Counted from the stretch's first letter, positions 22,352-32,852 are shown. The stretch is 34,499 nt of DNA from Cytophagales bacterium (GCA_013297755.1 JAAFIH010000040.1:1-34499); one strand, 5' to 3'. Notes: generated by a model not told the origin, from the sequence alone. A program made the numbers and translations.

Positions 22352-25300
22352 CTATAATTTGCGTTTTACTTCACGTTTTTCGAATATTTCTATTAAATCG
22401 CCTACTTCAAACAATTCGTAGTTTTCTACTCCAATACCGCAATCTTGGCCATATTTCACTTCTGATACATCGTCTTTGAATCGTTTTAGGGACGAGAATT
22501 TGCCTGTATGTTGTACTATACCATTTCTTACTACACGTACTTGTGTATTTTGTCGTTTGATATTGCCTTCTATCAACAAGCAACCTGCAATGGTGTATAG
22601 TTTTCCGATTTTGAATATTTCACGTACTTCGGCAGTTCCTTGTATATGTTCTTCAAAAGTGGGTTCGAGCATACCTTCCATGGCATCTTTGATGTCGTTG
22701 ATGGCATCGTAGATGATAGAGTAAAGTCGAATTTCGATTTGTTCGGTATCTGCAATTTTTTTGGCATTAAGCGATGGCCTAACTTGAAAACCGATAATAA
22801 CGGCATCTGAGGCCGAGGCCAACAATACATCTGACTCTGATATGGGGCCAACACCACGATGGATAATACTAATTTGAATTTCTGGGGTTGATAATTTGAG
22901 CAACGAATCAGAGATGGCTTGCACAGAACCATCAAAATCGCCCTTGATGATAACATTGAGCTGTTTGAAATTTCCAATAGCCAATCGTCTGCCGATTTCA
23001 TCCAAAGTGATGTGTTTTTTGGTACGCATACTTTGTTCACGTATGATTTGCTCTCTTTTGTTAGCAATTTCACGTGCTTCAGATTCGGTTTTCATTACAT
23101 TGAATTTGTCGCCAGCTTGTGGAGCCCCTGGTAAACCCAAAATTTGAACAGGTTTGGATGGGCCAGCGGTTTTCATTCGCATAGCTTTATGGTCGGTCAT
23201 GGCTTTTACACGTCCATAATGTTGCCCTGCTAATACAATATCGCCCACTTCGAGCGTGCCTGCTTGAACCAAAATAGTGGTTACGTAGCCACGTCCTTTG
23301 TCCAACTCGGCCTCTATTACAGTACCTACTGCTGATTTATTAGGGTTTGCTTTTAGCTCTAATATATCAGCTTCGAGTAATATTTTTTCTAATAATTCAG
23401 GTATTCCTTTTCCAGATTTAGCTGAAATTCCTTCGCATTGGTATTTGCCACCCCAATCTTCGACAAGTATATTTTCAGTCGATAGTTGTTCTTTTATTTT
23501 ATCAGGATTGGCTCCTGGCTTATCTATTTTGTTGATAGCAATAATGATAGGACAACCAGCCACCAAAGCATGGTTGAGGGCTTCTTTGGTTTGAGGCATC
23601 ACACCATCATCAGCAGCTACCACTATAATTACAATATCAGTAACTTTGGCACCACGTGCACGCATGGCCGTAAAGGCTTCGTGACCAGGGGTATCCAAGA
23701 AAGTAATTTTTCGTCCTTTTTCGGTTATTACATCATAAGCACCAATATGTTGAGTTATACCCCCTGCTTCTTTAGCTGTTACGTTTGTTTTGCGGATATA
23801 ATCCAAAAGTGAGGTTTTACCATGATCGACATGCCCCATGATGGTAACAATAGGTGGACGGTCTTCTAGCTCTTCGGCAGTATCAATAATTTCTTCGGCC
23901 ACAGAAATCTCTTCTTCAGCTGATATAAATTGGGTTTTAAATCCATATTCTTCGGCTATAAGTTGTATAGTTTCTGCATCTAATCTTTGATTGATGGATA
24001 TAAACATACCTAATCCCATGCACATCCCTATAATTTCGTTTACAGATTTGTCCATCATCATGGCTAGGTCGCTTGCCGAAATAAATTCAGTAACCTTGAG
24101 TATACCAGCATCTTCTTTTTCTTGATGTTGTCTTTCTACTTCTGCCTCAGCAAAAGCCGAGCGTTTGTCTTTTCTATATTTGGCACGATTAGCACCAGTT
24201 TTGTTGCCCCCAAGTCTAGCAAGCGTATTTTTGATTTGCTCCTGAATTTGCTTATCAGTGATTTCTGCTCTTGGTGCAGGTTTTGTGTCTTTATTATCTT
24301 TATTGTCTTTATTAAAAGGTGGCCTTGTATTGGCAGGACGTGGACTATTACCTTTTACTGGTTGATAATTTGGGTTTGAACCCCCAGTATTTGAGCCAGA
24401 ACCTGTATTTGGCGTTGTATTTGCACCAGGTCTTGGTGGTGCTTTTTCGATTCGTTTGCGTTTATGTCGATCGTTGTTATTGTTGTTGTTGTTGTTACCT
24501 GGTCCACTAGTACCTGCAGGGCGTGGGGTTGTAGGGTTAGATCCTGGCGTATTTGTAGTAGATGGTTTATTGTTGTATCCACCTCCTTGGGGGTTGTTTC
24601 CACCTCTATATCGAAGGTCTCTAAAATCTCTTTTTACTACTTTTTCATCGTTCAAATCAATTTTGCCAAGTACTTTTAATCCACCCAAAGTTTCACCTTT
24701 GGCTTTGATTAATTCTATTGGATCAATAATTGATTCTGGCGTTTCTCCTACGCTTGATATAGTAATGTTTTCATTAGCAAAAGTTTCTACATTTTCAACA
24801 TTGGTTGTATTATTGTATTCATTATTGCTTTCAGTAATATTTTCTTGATTAATATTTTCATTAATATTACTTAATTGAGAAAACTGATTGGTTTCCACTT
24901 CATTTGTTGGAGTTACTTCCTTTGGTTTTTCATCCAATGGTTTTGTTACTTCAACAGGCACTTTTTTATCATCAAAAAGCGATGGTGTTTCTGCAATTAT
25001 TTTATTTTGTTGTGGTACAGTAGTAGTTGGCTGAGAAACCGTTTTTGGTGGCTCTGGTGCTTTTTTAGGAGCATTCAAATCTATTTTACCTAATATTTTT
25101 GGGCCCTCTACTTTTATTTTTGGCCTTTCAAACAGCTCTGGTTGTTTTAATTCAATTTTAGCAAAAGGAGTGTTTTCCTTGGTAAATTGTGTTGTATCAG
25201 GGGTAGATTTTTTTACAAAAATATCGTCTTCGGTAAGTGCTTTGTTTTGCGAAGCACTGGTATTGGCATCAATCACATAGCTTTGGTTTGATTTCTGACC

Positions 25301-25507
25301 AATAGTTACGTTAGATGCGTCTTTCTTTTGTTTAACATCAAGCCCAAATTCTTTGGCTAGTAATCGATATTGCTCATCTGTTACTTTAGCATTTGGATCT
25401 TTACGAACAATATGTCCTTTAGACTTTAAAAAATCAACAACTCTTTCAATCCCAATATTGAGGTCTCGAGCTACTTTATTTAACCTTTCTGTATGTTCTT
25501 CTGACAT
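22352..25507 (-). CDS. infB: Translation initiation factor IF-2
   Basis: 1051-residue GTPase that places initiator tRNA on the 30S subunit. An IF2 N-terminal helical module is at about 1-55; a long disordered region (60-460) holds Pro/Asn-rich sequence, an Asn run (338-345) and the motif LGKIDL twice (139-144 and 280-285); a second IF2_N module is at about 468-525; the G domain starts at about 553 with GHVDHGKTS (558-566), DTPGHE (605-610) and NKID (659-662); domains II-IV follow to the C-terminus. Length is usual for Bacteroidota, whose IF-2 has a long N-terminus. It is the third gene of the rimP-nusA-infB cluster, 172 bp after nusA; this large gap may hold an extra promoter. Confidence 0.97.
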   Translation of the reverse strand: MSEEHTERLNKVARDLNIGIERVVDFLKSKGHIVRKDPNAKVTDEQYRLLAKEFGLDVKQKKDASNVTIGQKSNQSYVIDANTSASQNKALTEDDIFVKKSTPDTTQFTKENTPFAKIELKQPELFERPKIKVEGPKILGKIDLNAPKKAPEPPKTVSQPTTTVPQQNKIIAETPSLFDDKKVPVEVTKPLDEKPKEVTPTNEVETNQFSQLSNINENINQENITESNNEYNNTTNVENVETFANENITISSVGETPESIIDPIELIKAKGETLGGLKVLGKIDLNDEKVVKRDFRDLRYRGGNNPQGGGYNNKPSTTNTPGSNPTTPRPAGTSGPGNNNNNNNNDRHKRKRIEKAPPRPGANTTPNTGSGSNTGGSNPNYQPVKGNSPRPANTRPPFNKDNKDNKDTKPAPRAEITDKQIQEQIKNTLARLGGNKTGANRAKYRKDKRSAFAEAEVERQHQEKEDAGILKVTEFISASDLAMMMDKSVNEIIGMCMGLGMFISINQRLDAETIQLIAEEYGFKTQFISAEEEISVAEEIIDTAEELEDRPPIVTIMGHVDHGKTSLLDYIRKTNVTAKEAGGITQHIGAYDVITEKGRKITFLDTPGHEAFTAMRARGAKVTDIVIIVVAADDGVMPQTKEALNHALVAGCPIIIAINKIDKPGANPDKIKEQLSTENILVEDWGGKYQCEGISAKSGKGIPELLEKILLEADILELKANPNKSAVGTVIEAELDKGRGYVTTILVQAGTLEVGDIVLAGQHYGRVKAMTDHKAMRMKTAGPSKPVQILGLPGAPQAGDKFNVMKTESEAREIANKREQIIREQSMRTKKHITLDEIGRRLAIGNFKQLNVIIKGDFDGSVQAISDSLLKLSTPEIQISIIHRGVGPISESDVLLASASDAVIIGFQVRPSLNAKKIADTEQIEIRLYSIIYDAINDIKDAMEGMLEPTFEEHIQGTAEVREIFKIGKLYTIAGCLLIEGNIKRQNTQVRVVRNGIVQHTGKFSSLKRFKDDVSEVKYGQDCGIGVENYELFEVGDLIEIFEKREVKRKL

Positions 25508-25679
25508 GAATAAACTTTAATCTTTATGTATAATTCTGAAATTCTGCGTATAGCATAACATCTATTCTAATTCAACAGAACTCAGACAAATATAATATAG
25601 GGGCTGCTATGCTTACATATTATATCAACTAAATACTAAAGACTAAAGTCGTCATACTATATACTTTTAAATACTAATG

Positions 25680-26936
25680 CTATTGTTCAAACTCTTTTTT
25701 GAAAATACCAAGGACATCGTCTATGGTTTCTTCTTCAAGCTCTGTACGTCTTAATAAATCTTCTTTTGACACTGCCAGTACGCTTTTTGCAGTATCTAAA
25801 CCTATTTTTTTCAACTCATCTATTACCCAACCCTCTATTTCATCTCCAAATTCGTTTAAGTCTACGTCTTCATCGTCTTGTTCGTCTAATTCTCTGAAAA
25901 CATCTATTTCTAAACCTATCAATTTGCTTGCAAGTTTGATATTTTGCCCACCTTTTCCGATAGCCATCGACACTTGGTCTGGTTTTAAATAAACAGAAAC
26001 TCGACCAGTTTCACGGTTTATTTTCATGCTTATAACTTTAGCTGGGCTCAATGCTCTACTAACCAACAATTCTTGGTTTTCGGTATAATTGATAACATCG
26101 ATATTTTCGTTGTTCAATTCTTTGACAATGCTATTGATACGAGCACCTTTCATACCCACACAAGCACCCACTGGATCGATTCTATCGTCAAATGATTCTA
26201 CGGCCACTTTGGCTCTTTCGCCTGGTTCTCGTACTACTTTTTTGATACTTATTAATCCATCATAAACTTCTGGTACTTCAACTTCAAACAATCGCTCTAA
26301 AAATACAGGCGATGTACGAGATAAAATAATCTTGGGTTGCCCATTAATCATTTCTACTCTATGGATAACAGCACGTACATTTTCGCCTTTTCTAAATCTA
26401 TCTTTTTGGATTTGCTCTTGTTTTGGCAGTATAAGTTCGCTTCCATTGCTATCTACAAGCAATATTTCTTTGCCCAATACTTGATATACCTCGGCAGTTA
26501 CTAATTCGCCAACGATGTCTTTATATTTTTGTAATAAAAGGTCTTTTTCTAGGTCTTTTACTTTGAGTACAAGTGTTTGGCGAGCTGTTGTAACCAAGCG
26601 TCTGCCAAAGTCTTCTATTTTGACTTCATCCGAAAACTCTTCGCCTTCTTGGAACGAGGCATCTACTTTTTGAGCTTCAGTGATGACAATGTGTTTGTTT
26701 TCGTTGTAGTCGAAGCTATCTTCAAAAAAATCTACAGAAACAATTTCTCTCGACCTCCATATTTCTAAGTCGCCTTTATCCACATTGATGATAATGTCGA
26801 AATTCTCGTCAGATTCGAAGCGTTTTTTTATCATTGTACGAAAAACGTCTTCTAATATACGCATCATCGTGGGGCGATCTATGCCTTTGTCTCTAGCAAA
26901 TTGTGCAAACGATTCAACTAAATTGAAACTATCCAT
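25680..26936 (-). CDS. nusA: Transcription termination/antitermination factor NusA
   Basis: 418-residue RNA polymerase-binding elongation factor that promotes pausing and intrinsic termination. It has the N-terminal RNAP-binding domain (1-125), S1 domain (about 135-210), KH1 with GACVGMKGARI (257-267) and KH2 with AIGKGGQNIKLA (325-336), and an acidic C-terminal stretch followed by a helix-hairpin-helix-like segment (about 370-415). It lies 8 bp after rimP, so the two are co-transcribed. Since NusA stimulates intrinsic terminators, the hairpin in the rimP leader is an attractive site for self-regulation (inference). Confidence 0.97.
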   Translation of the reverse strand: MDSFNLVESFAQFARDKGIDRPTMMRILEDVFRTMIKKRFESDENFDIIINVDKGDLEIWRSREIVSVDFFEDSFDYNENKHIVITEAQKVDASFQEGEEFSDEVKIEDFGRRLVTTARQTLVLKVKDLEKDLLLQKYKDIVGELVTAEVYQVLGKEILLVDSNGSELILPKQEQIQKDRFRKGENVRAVIHRVEMINGQPKIILSRTSPVFLERLFEVEVPEVYDGLISIKKVVREPGERAKVAVESFDDRIDPVGACVGMKGARINSIVKELNNENIDVINYTENQELLVSRALSPAKVISMKINRETGRVSVYLKPDQVSMAIGKGGQNIKLASKLIGLEIDVFRELDEQDDEDVDLNEFGDEIEGWVIDELKKIGLDTAKSVLAVSKEDLLRRTELEEETIDDVLGIFKKEFEQ

Positions 26937-26944
26937 GAATTAAA

Positions 26945-27436
26945 TTAATTAAAAGAAATTTCTACTACAGTTTTTTTAATGTCTGTCAATAAAATTTCTA
27001 TTTGTTTAGTATTTATAATTTTACCTTTCTTTTTTTCGTATTCGTCTACTACTATTTTATCGGTAGCAGGGTCGTTATGATGATGTAGGGCAATCAATTT
27101 GCCTTCCAATTCTTTGCCATTGAGTAGATTTACTTTGATGGTTCTGCCTATATTTTTGATGTACTGACGATGTAATTTTAGTACTTCGCCCACACCAGGT
27201 GAGGTTATTTCAAGCTCGTAGGCAATTTCAGCAAATTTGTCTTCCAATTTTTTGTGAACAGCTCTTGAGATTTGGCTACATTCGTCTATTCCTATACCAG
27301 TATCAGAATCAACACTAGCTTTTATCATCCAAGTACCTCTAATTTGGCTTACATGCGTATCTACGATATAAAATTGTTGTCCATCAACGATGGATTCTAA
27401 TATTTCTAAAGCCTCTTTTTTCAATGTTTTGTCCAA
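26945..27436 (-). CDS. rimP: Ribosome maturation factor RimP
   Basis: 163-residue protein needed for 30S subunit maturation. The N-terminal alpha/beta domain contains the family core (IDECSQISRAVHKKLED, about 72-88, then YELEITSPGVGEVLKLHRQYIKNIGR in parts), followed by a C-terminal SH3-like domain (TIKVNLLNGKELEGKL). Length is normal. The start is a TTG at 27434-27436: no ATG is available before residue 37, which lies inside the conserved domain. The TTG sits directly after the T-tract of a terminator-like hairpin (27438-27463). First gene of rimP-nusA-infB. Confidence 0.9.
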   Translation of the reverse strand: MDKTLKKEALEILESIVDGQQFYIVDTHVSQIRGTWMIKASVDSDTGIGIDECSQISRAVHKKLEDKFAEIAYELEITSPGVGEVLKLHRQYIKNIGRTIKVNLLNGKELEGKLIALHHHNDPATDKIVVDEYEKKKGKIINTKQIEILLTDIKKTVVEISFN

Positions 27437-27437
27437 T

Positions 27438-27463
27438 AAAAAAGGGGATTAAAACCCCCTCAC
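27438..27463 (-). terminator. Terminator-like hairpin in the rimP leader (possible attenuator)
   Basis: On the minus strand the leader reads GAGGGGG-TTTTAAT-CCCC followed by six T and A, then the TTG start codon of rimP. GGGG/CCCC plus G-U and A-U pairs give a stem of about 7 bp with a U-tract: the form of an intrinsic terminator. With the promoter at 27478-27507, RNA synthesis would begin near 27473, so the terminator-like hairpin occupies nearly the whole leader of about 36 nt. Confidence 0.65.
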
Positions 27464-27477
27464 TGCAAATCTTGTTG

Positions 27478-27507
27478 CAAAAGTAGTAATTAATTTATTT
27501 AAAACAA
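27478..27507 (-). promoter_or_regulatory. Promoter of the rimP-nusA-infB operon
   Basis: On the minus strand TTG (27505-27507), 19-bp spacer, TACTTTTG (27478-27485): an excellent fit to the Bacteroidota consensus, 41 bp before the rimP start codon. Confidence 0.75.
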
Positions 27508-27713
27508 TGTATTTGCCACAAAATTAATATTAAAATTGATTATTATTTGAAATATTAAATTTTTTATAGGTAAAATGCAATTTTAAAAACTTATTTACTA
27601 TTAAATACTCCCAAAATTTGTTGTAATTTTTATATTTCAGTTCAAAATTCGATTTTTATTTCTTATTAAAATTTTTCTTAATCATAGATTATATTGGATT
27701 CGTACATAAGTTT

Positions 27714-27750
27714 CTGATTAGTACTAATTTAAAATTCGTGCATTTGTGGC
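27714..27750 (+). repeat. Intergenic direct repeat, intact copy A
   Basis: Starts CTGATTAGTAC and contains TAATTTAAAATTCGTGC (27725-27741) followed by ATTTGTGGC. A second copy, split by the element at 27799-27973, is formed by CTGATTAG (27791-27798) plus 27979-28006. The gap between copies holds no gene. Function unknown; it is noncoding. Confidence 0.7.
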
Positions 27751-27798
27751 TTTAATACTATTGATTTTTTTTAAATTTTTGAAATCGTGTCTGATTAG

Positions 27799-27973
27799 AA
27801 CAGGGCAAACGCATTTAAAAATATTATAGTATAAAATAGTAAAATATTACTAAAAAAGAATATTTTTTAAATAGTTGAATGTAAAGTCCCTCCCTTTGGG
27901 GAGGGATTTAGGGTGGGGTTATTAAAATAATAGGTAATTTTATTTAAAATATTTTAAATGCGTTTGCCCTGTA
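27799..27973. mobile_element. MITE-like nonautonomous element with target-site duplication
   Basis: About 175 bp bounded by near-perfect inverted ends: CAGGGCAAACGCATTTAAAA (27801-27820) recurs exactly inverted at 27952-27971, and the next bases outward are AA and TA. ATTAG flanks it on both sides (27794-27798 and 27974-27978), a 5-bp target duplication (7 bp if the following AA is counted). It has no ORF. Its interior is A/T-rich plus a C/G-rich palindrome (CCCTCCC-TTTG-GGGAGGG, about 27888-27905). Such elements are usually moved by a transposase encoded elsewhere; none is present nearby. Confidence 0.75.
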
Positions 27974-27978
27974 ATTAG

Positions 27979-28006
27979 AATTAATTTAAAATTCGTGCTT
28001 TTGTGG
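27979..28006 (+). repeat. Intergenic direct repeat, right part of split copy B
   Basis: Contains the same 17-bp core TAATTTAAAATTCGTGC (27982-27998) and TTTTGTGG. With the inserted element and one duplicated ATTAG removed, it joins CTGATTAG at 27791-27798 to give a copy colinear with copy A. Confidence 0.7.
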
Positions 28007-28118
28007 TTTAATATTACTCTTATTTCGTTTTTAAACCATTATGATAATCTCAATTTTTGCACTTTTATTATTTTAGTGTTTATTTGCATCTATTAAAAAC
28101 AATTATACACATTTCATT

Positions 28119-29393
28119 ATGCTTCAAATTTCGATTCTAAAAGAACAAAAGGAACAATCTATACAGGCTCTGTTGAAGAAAAACTACAAATCGGCTGCCG
28201 CTGACATAGATTTGGTTTTGCATATAGAAGAAGAAAAAAAACGTGTGCAATTAGACATGGACAATGCCTTGGCTGAATCCAACAAAATAGCCAAACAAAT
28301 TGGAGAGTTGATGAAATCTGGCAAAAAAGAAGAAGCTGAAGCCCAAAAAGCTCAAACGGTTTCTCTAAAATCATTAACCAAATCTCTACAAGAATCTTAC
28401 GAATCACTAGAATCGCAACTATACGATGCTTTAGTAAAATTACCCAATTTACCCTATTCAGCAGTGCCAGAAGGCACAACACCCGAAGAAAATGTAGTGG
28501 TTTTAGAACATGGCACACCACCACAACTGTCCGAAAATGCCGTTCCTCACTGGGATTTAATAAAAAAATATGATATTATAGATTTTGAATTAGGCAATAA
28601 AATAGCAGGTGCAGGATTTCCTGTGTACAAAGGCAAAGGGGCTCGATTGCAAAGGGCATTGATTAATTTCTTTTTAGACGAAGCCATAAATGCTGGTTAT
28701 ACCGAAATACAGCCACCTATTTTTATCAACAAAGCCTCTGGGTTTGGTACAGGGAATTTGCCCGACAAAGATGGACAAATGTATTACATGACGGCCGATG
28801 ATTTGTATGCCATACCTACTGCTGAGGTGCCTATCACTAATATATATAGAGATGTAATTTTAAAACGAGAAGATCTGCCCTTAAAAAATGTAGGATACAC
28901 CCCCTGTTTTAGACGTGAAGCAGGTTCGTGGGGTGCGCATGTGCGTGGTCTCAATCGATTGCACCAATTTGACAAGGTCGAAATTGTGCAAATTACAGAA
29001 CCCAAAGATGCAGCTGTTGCTCACCAAAGCATGGTAGAGCATATCAAAATGTTGTTGGAAAAACTAGGGTTGCCTTACAGAATATTGAAACTATGTGGGG
29101 GTGATATGAGTTTTACTTCGGCCTTGTGTTTTGATTTTGAGGTGTATTCGGCCGCACAAAAGCGATGGTTGGAGGTAAGCTCGGCCAGCACATTTGATAC
29201 TTTTCAGGCCAATAGACTCAAATGTAGATACAAAGGCGAGGATGGCAAAAATCATCTGGTACATACCCTCAATGGTAGTGCAATGGCTTTGCCTAGAATT
29301 GTGGCTGCCTTGCTCGAAAACAACCAAACAGACCAGGGAATTAAAATACCTACGGCATTGATACCCTATACTGGATTTGAGTGGATAAATTAA
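28119..29393 (+). CDS. serS: Seryl-tRNA synthetase
   Basis: 424-residue class II aminoacyl-tRNA synthetase that charges tRNA-Ser (and tRNA-Sec where present). The N-terminal antiparallel coiled coil (about 25-105) binds the long variable arm of the tRNA. The catalytic domain shows TAEVPIT (234-240), motif 2 with CFRREAGSWGAHVRGLNRLHQFDKVE (in parts, 263-288) and motif 3 with GSAMALPRIVAALLEN (386-401). Length is normal. The ATG at 28119 has a near-consensus TTTATTTG upstream at about 28078-28085. Stands alone between the repeat region and a tRNA gene. Confidence 0.96.
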   Translation: MLQISILKEQKEQSIQALLKKNYKSAAADIDLVLHIEEEKKRVQLDMDNALAESNKIAKQIGELMKSGKKEEAEAQKAQTVSLKSLTKSLQESYESLESQLYDALVKLPNLPYSAVPEGTTPEENVVVLEHGTPPQLSENAVPHWDLIKKYDIIDFELGNKIAGAGFPVYKGKGARLQRALINFFLDEAINAGYTEIQPPIFINKASGFGTGNLPDKDGQMYYMTADDLYAIPTAEVPITNIYRDVILKREDLPLKNVGYTPCFRREAGSWGAHVRGLNRLHQFDKVEIVQITEPKDAAVAHQSMVEHIKMLLEKLGLPYRILKLCGGDMSFTSALCFDFEVYSAAQKRWLEVSSASTFDTFQANRLKCRYKGEDGKNHLVHTLNGSAMALPRIVAALLENNQTDQGIKIPTALIPYTGFEWIN

Positions 29394-29514
29394 TTTTTAG
29401 ACATCTTTAAAATCTCAATTTTGACTTTTAAAACCTATTGGGGTTCTAAAATCGGGAAATTATTGAGCTGAAAAAAGTTTTTTGGATAGGAACTATAAAA
29501 AAAATAAATATTAT

Positions 29515-29545
29515 TTTGAATATTTGAGGAGAAGTCATACTTTTG
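29515..29545 (+). promoter_or_regulatory. Consensus promoter of the CAU tRNA gene
   Basis: TTTG (29515-29518), 19-bp spacer, TACTTTTG (29538-29545): a perfect match to TTTG-N19-TAnnTTTG, 19 bp before the tRNA 5' end. Confidence 0.85.
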
Positions 29546-29564
29546 CAGTCCTTAATTCAAACAA

Positions 29565-29638
29565 GGGCCTTTAGCTCATTCGGTTAGAGCATCTGACTCA
29601 TAATCAGGGGGTGCTAGGTTCGATTCCTAGAAGGCCCA
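29565..29638 (+). tRNA. tRNA with CAU anticodon (tRNA-Ile2 or elongator tRNA-Met)
   Basis: 74 nt: acceptor GGGCCTT/AAGGCCC, D arm with GCTC/GAGC, anticodon stem TCTGA/TCAGG (closing T-G pair) around CTCATAA, T arm CTAGG-TTCGATT-CCTAG, discriminator A; CCA not encoded. CAU can be Met, or Ile if C34 is converted to lysidine by TilS. The C4-G69 and C5-G68 pairs are the known TilS-type determinants of E. coli tRNA-Ile2 and favour tRNA-Ile2 here, but this is not proof. It is not an initiator tRNA, since 1-72 is paired. Confidence 0.9.
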
Positions 29639-29714
29639 CTCTTAATAGTGTTAATTGATGGGTTTAAGATTAATATGTTAGGATTAAGGGTTTAATTGTT
29701 AAGTGGTGCAAAAG

Positions 29715-29748
29715 CACGAAAATTATGAAAATAGTTTTCGTGTTTTTT
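29715..29748 (+). terminator. Terminator of the tRNA transcript
   Basis: CACGAAAA (29715-29722) pairs with TTTTCGTG (29735-29742) around a 12-nt loop, followed by six T, 77 bp after the tRNA. Confidence 0.85.
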
Positions 29749-29959
29749 GTTTTTAGGGAGTAGCAAAAATATTTAGTCCGATTTGTATCAATTTATTACT
29801 GAATTTGCCAAGAAATATTGGTTTTGTAAAATATAATATCAATAAAATACAATTTAGCATCCAATATTTACTTTTTTAGGGATTTTAACTAAAAATGTTG
29901 ATAAAAGTTTGTGTTTCCCATACTATATCTGCAAATCATTTACTAAACAATCATATAAA

Positions 29960-32846
29960 ATGAAAATTAAATTTTACACATTTGCCCTATCCATTGGATT
30001 ATGGATGACTTCTTTTGCAGAACCAGAACTACCAACGGTAAGCTTAAACAAATTAACAAGCGTAAGCCCTTCAGGTGGTGTGGGAGCTATAGTTGGTAAT
30101 ACAATTTATATAAATATTACAAATTCATAGACAAACATTTCGGCTCTTGGTGTTGGTTTTAATACAGATCCTTACAATAGTCCTATGACACTTTCTGGTG
30201 TTGCTACGTTTTCGGGAGTAAGCTACTCAGCCCAAGACTATACTATTTCTAAAACGCTTACAATCAGTTTTCCTGGTGGCACAATGGCAACTTACTCAAT
30301 TATTGTTACCAAAGATGCAGCCCCAGCTTTGGGTGCAGGCTCGCTGAATAGTGATAATCTAATACAGAGTTATTCTTGGAGTAGTAACTTAGCCTATACA
30401 AGTAGTGGTTTAAGTTTTAATGTAAATGAAGGTAAATTCAATTTTCTAGGCAATAAAATAGTTTATACGTTGCCATTTGGCTATAACAAAGGTAATTTGA
30501 CTATAAACTTATTTACCAATGTTGCTACCACTACCTTGACTAGTAGTACCATAAATTTTACTAAATCAGGCAATTACAATTATTCAACATCGGCAGTAGG
30601 TATCAACACTATACACACCATAACTGCAACTGCTCAAAATGGTGCTACTCGTATCTATACGCTAGAGTTTCAAGTAGCTACAATGCCTATGATTAATGAT
30701 AATCAAATTACTTATATTAGCCAAACTGGTAGTTTTACAAATCCTTATTATCCTGTAGGTAATGATATTATTTTGTCTTATTCTAATTCGAGTTCTTTAA
30801 TAAACACAACTGCATTTGGTTTCCAGTTTAGTATTAGCAATAATGCTACAGTTACTATCACTGGTGCTACTGTTGGTTCAACTAATCTTACATCTACTAA
30901 TTACTATGCTTTGATTACATCTACTTCTAATAACTTTAATATTCAAGTGCAAGTAGCCAATGGTGGTGCAATTAGAACATATAATGTAATTAAAGTACCT
31001 AGTTTTGCAGAAAATAACATCAATAATGTAATTCCAATTGACTTTTTGAGTGGCAAAGTGAATACTGGAATTTGGAGTTATGGTAATTTTACTAAATTTG
31101 GTAATACACTTTGGCACAGAACCAATAGTTTATCAATTATAACCAATACAGGTGCTTCTTTTAATTTAAGCAGAGTAGGCTCTTTTAAAATAGATGGAGC
31201 AACCTACACAGGTCAGAATCTTAATTGGGCCAACGACCATACTTTGACTATATTTGATTTTCAAGGTAATCTAGCCAAAACCTATACTATTAAATCATTT
31301 TTAGAGCCTAATGAAGCTGAAGCGTATAATCCAAACCCTAATGTTGTAAATAATTTGGGTATTAAAACTATGCAGTTTATTACTGATAATTATTCAGGTA
31401 ATGCTACTATTACAAGTGAATTTATTACTATTAATTTACCAAGCGATAAAGCAAAAAATAAACTACAAATTTACACTAATCTAGGAGATGGAAGTGTATT
31501 AAGCTTACCAGGTATGTTGGTATCAAATAATACTTACAAAGATTATAATTTTTCTAACCCAGTACCTGCAGTGGTTTATGCAGCTAATGGCACAAAATTA
31601 TACTATACTATTACAGTAAATAACACTGCACCAATAGTGCCACCAACACCATTGTCGAGTGTGTCTGGAATGAGTTATTTTTACACAAATGGTACTAGTA
31701 ATTATATACAAACAGGTACTATTACTAGCACAAATTACACTTCTACAGGTTCAAATATATCATTGAAATTACCTTATGGTACTATGCAAAATAATGTTTC
31801 TTTGTATTTTCCACAAAATGTATTAGTGAGTGGGTATGGAGCGAAATCTTCGGGAAGTAACAACTATGATTTGACAACACCACTTACAGTAACCTCGTTT
31901 GCAGCTAATGGTATAGACAAAACAGTATATATTAAATGTAGTTGGCATACAAGCAGTAAACACAAATGCAGGAATGTATTTTTATGGATATTATTCTACA
32001 AATATCAAAGATGTTGTTTCAAACGGAAACGCATTTACAATAAATTACAAATATGGCCATGATTTAACCAATAGTGTACCCTATTTTGATTTTTATAATG
32101 GCAGTATTGGTGTATCTATTGCTGGTGTAGCACAATTTAGTGGTAAATCAAAAGTAGATTTGACTACCCCAAAAATATACACTCAATTGGCTCAAGATGG
32201 TATTACTACTGCTACATACACCCTTACTGGTGTAGTACTGCCACAAAATCCTGTATTGAGTACTTTAAGTGGATTAAATAGAGTGTCTATATCGTCATTT
32301 ATGTCAAGTGCTACAGCTTATCACCCAAGCTATAGCACTGGTGGAAATAATGGTACTTGTATTGGCAACGCATTTTCACTTACTGTAACTGGAAATTTTA
32401 ATAACAAAAATTTTGAAACCTACCTTGATCTATCTGATGGAGCAACGGCAATGGTTAATGGAAAACCTTATTTTAACTATACAGCTTACAACTATGATAA
32501 CGTGGCTACAGTTGTTGTAACTGCCGAAGATGGCATTACAACATCTACTTTCACTATTGGTGTAACTACCACAGTAGCTGGTTTGCGTTCATTGAATGTA
32601 GAAGAAGCTACTTTAAGTTTAGAAAATGTAGTTTTGTATCCAAACCCTACTGCCCAATCAGATGTAACAGTAGCTAATGTAGGTACAGCATCTATTGTTG
32701 TATATAATTTATTAGGAAACGTAGTTTACAGCACTTCAGCTACCGAAACTGCAACTTTGCCAACAAGTACATTCAACAAAGGATTATATTTTGTAAAAAT
32801 AACTTCAGGCAAAACTTCTACTACCAAAAAGTTAGTTGTAGAATAA
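29960..32846 (+). pseudogene. Broken T9SS cargo gene (repeat protein with C-terminal sorting domain)
   Basis: One gene now in three pieces: 29960-30130 ends at an in-frame TAG (30128-30130); the same frame stays open from 30131 to about 31933; then an extra A in AAA (31934-31936) shifts the frame, and the rest runs to TAA 32844-32846. The total length of 2887 bp is 962 codons plus one base, as expected for a 1-bp insertion. The restored protein has a signal peptide (1-19), about eight beta-sandwich repeats of about 100 residues, each ending like TVTAxNGxxxTYTIxV, and a type A T9SS sorting domain (from YPNPTAQSDVTV to KKLVVE). It would be a surface or secreted protein of unknown function. Sequencing errors could mimic this, but two separate faults make decay more likely. 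Confidence 0.85.
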
Positions 32847-32852
32847 GTAATT

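Noticed and set aside
24122-25093. Several long plus-strand frames opposite the infB N-terminal region
   Set aside because: They are low-complexity shadows of the Pro/Asn-rich disordered region of IF-2 and overlap each other in different frames.
30128-30130. In-frame TAG read as a recoded codon (stop read-through)
   Set aside because: The same gene also has a separate frameshift, no other gene in the window shows an internal TAG, and no recoding signal is visible; decay or sequence error is simpler.
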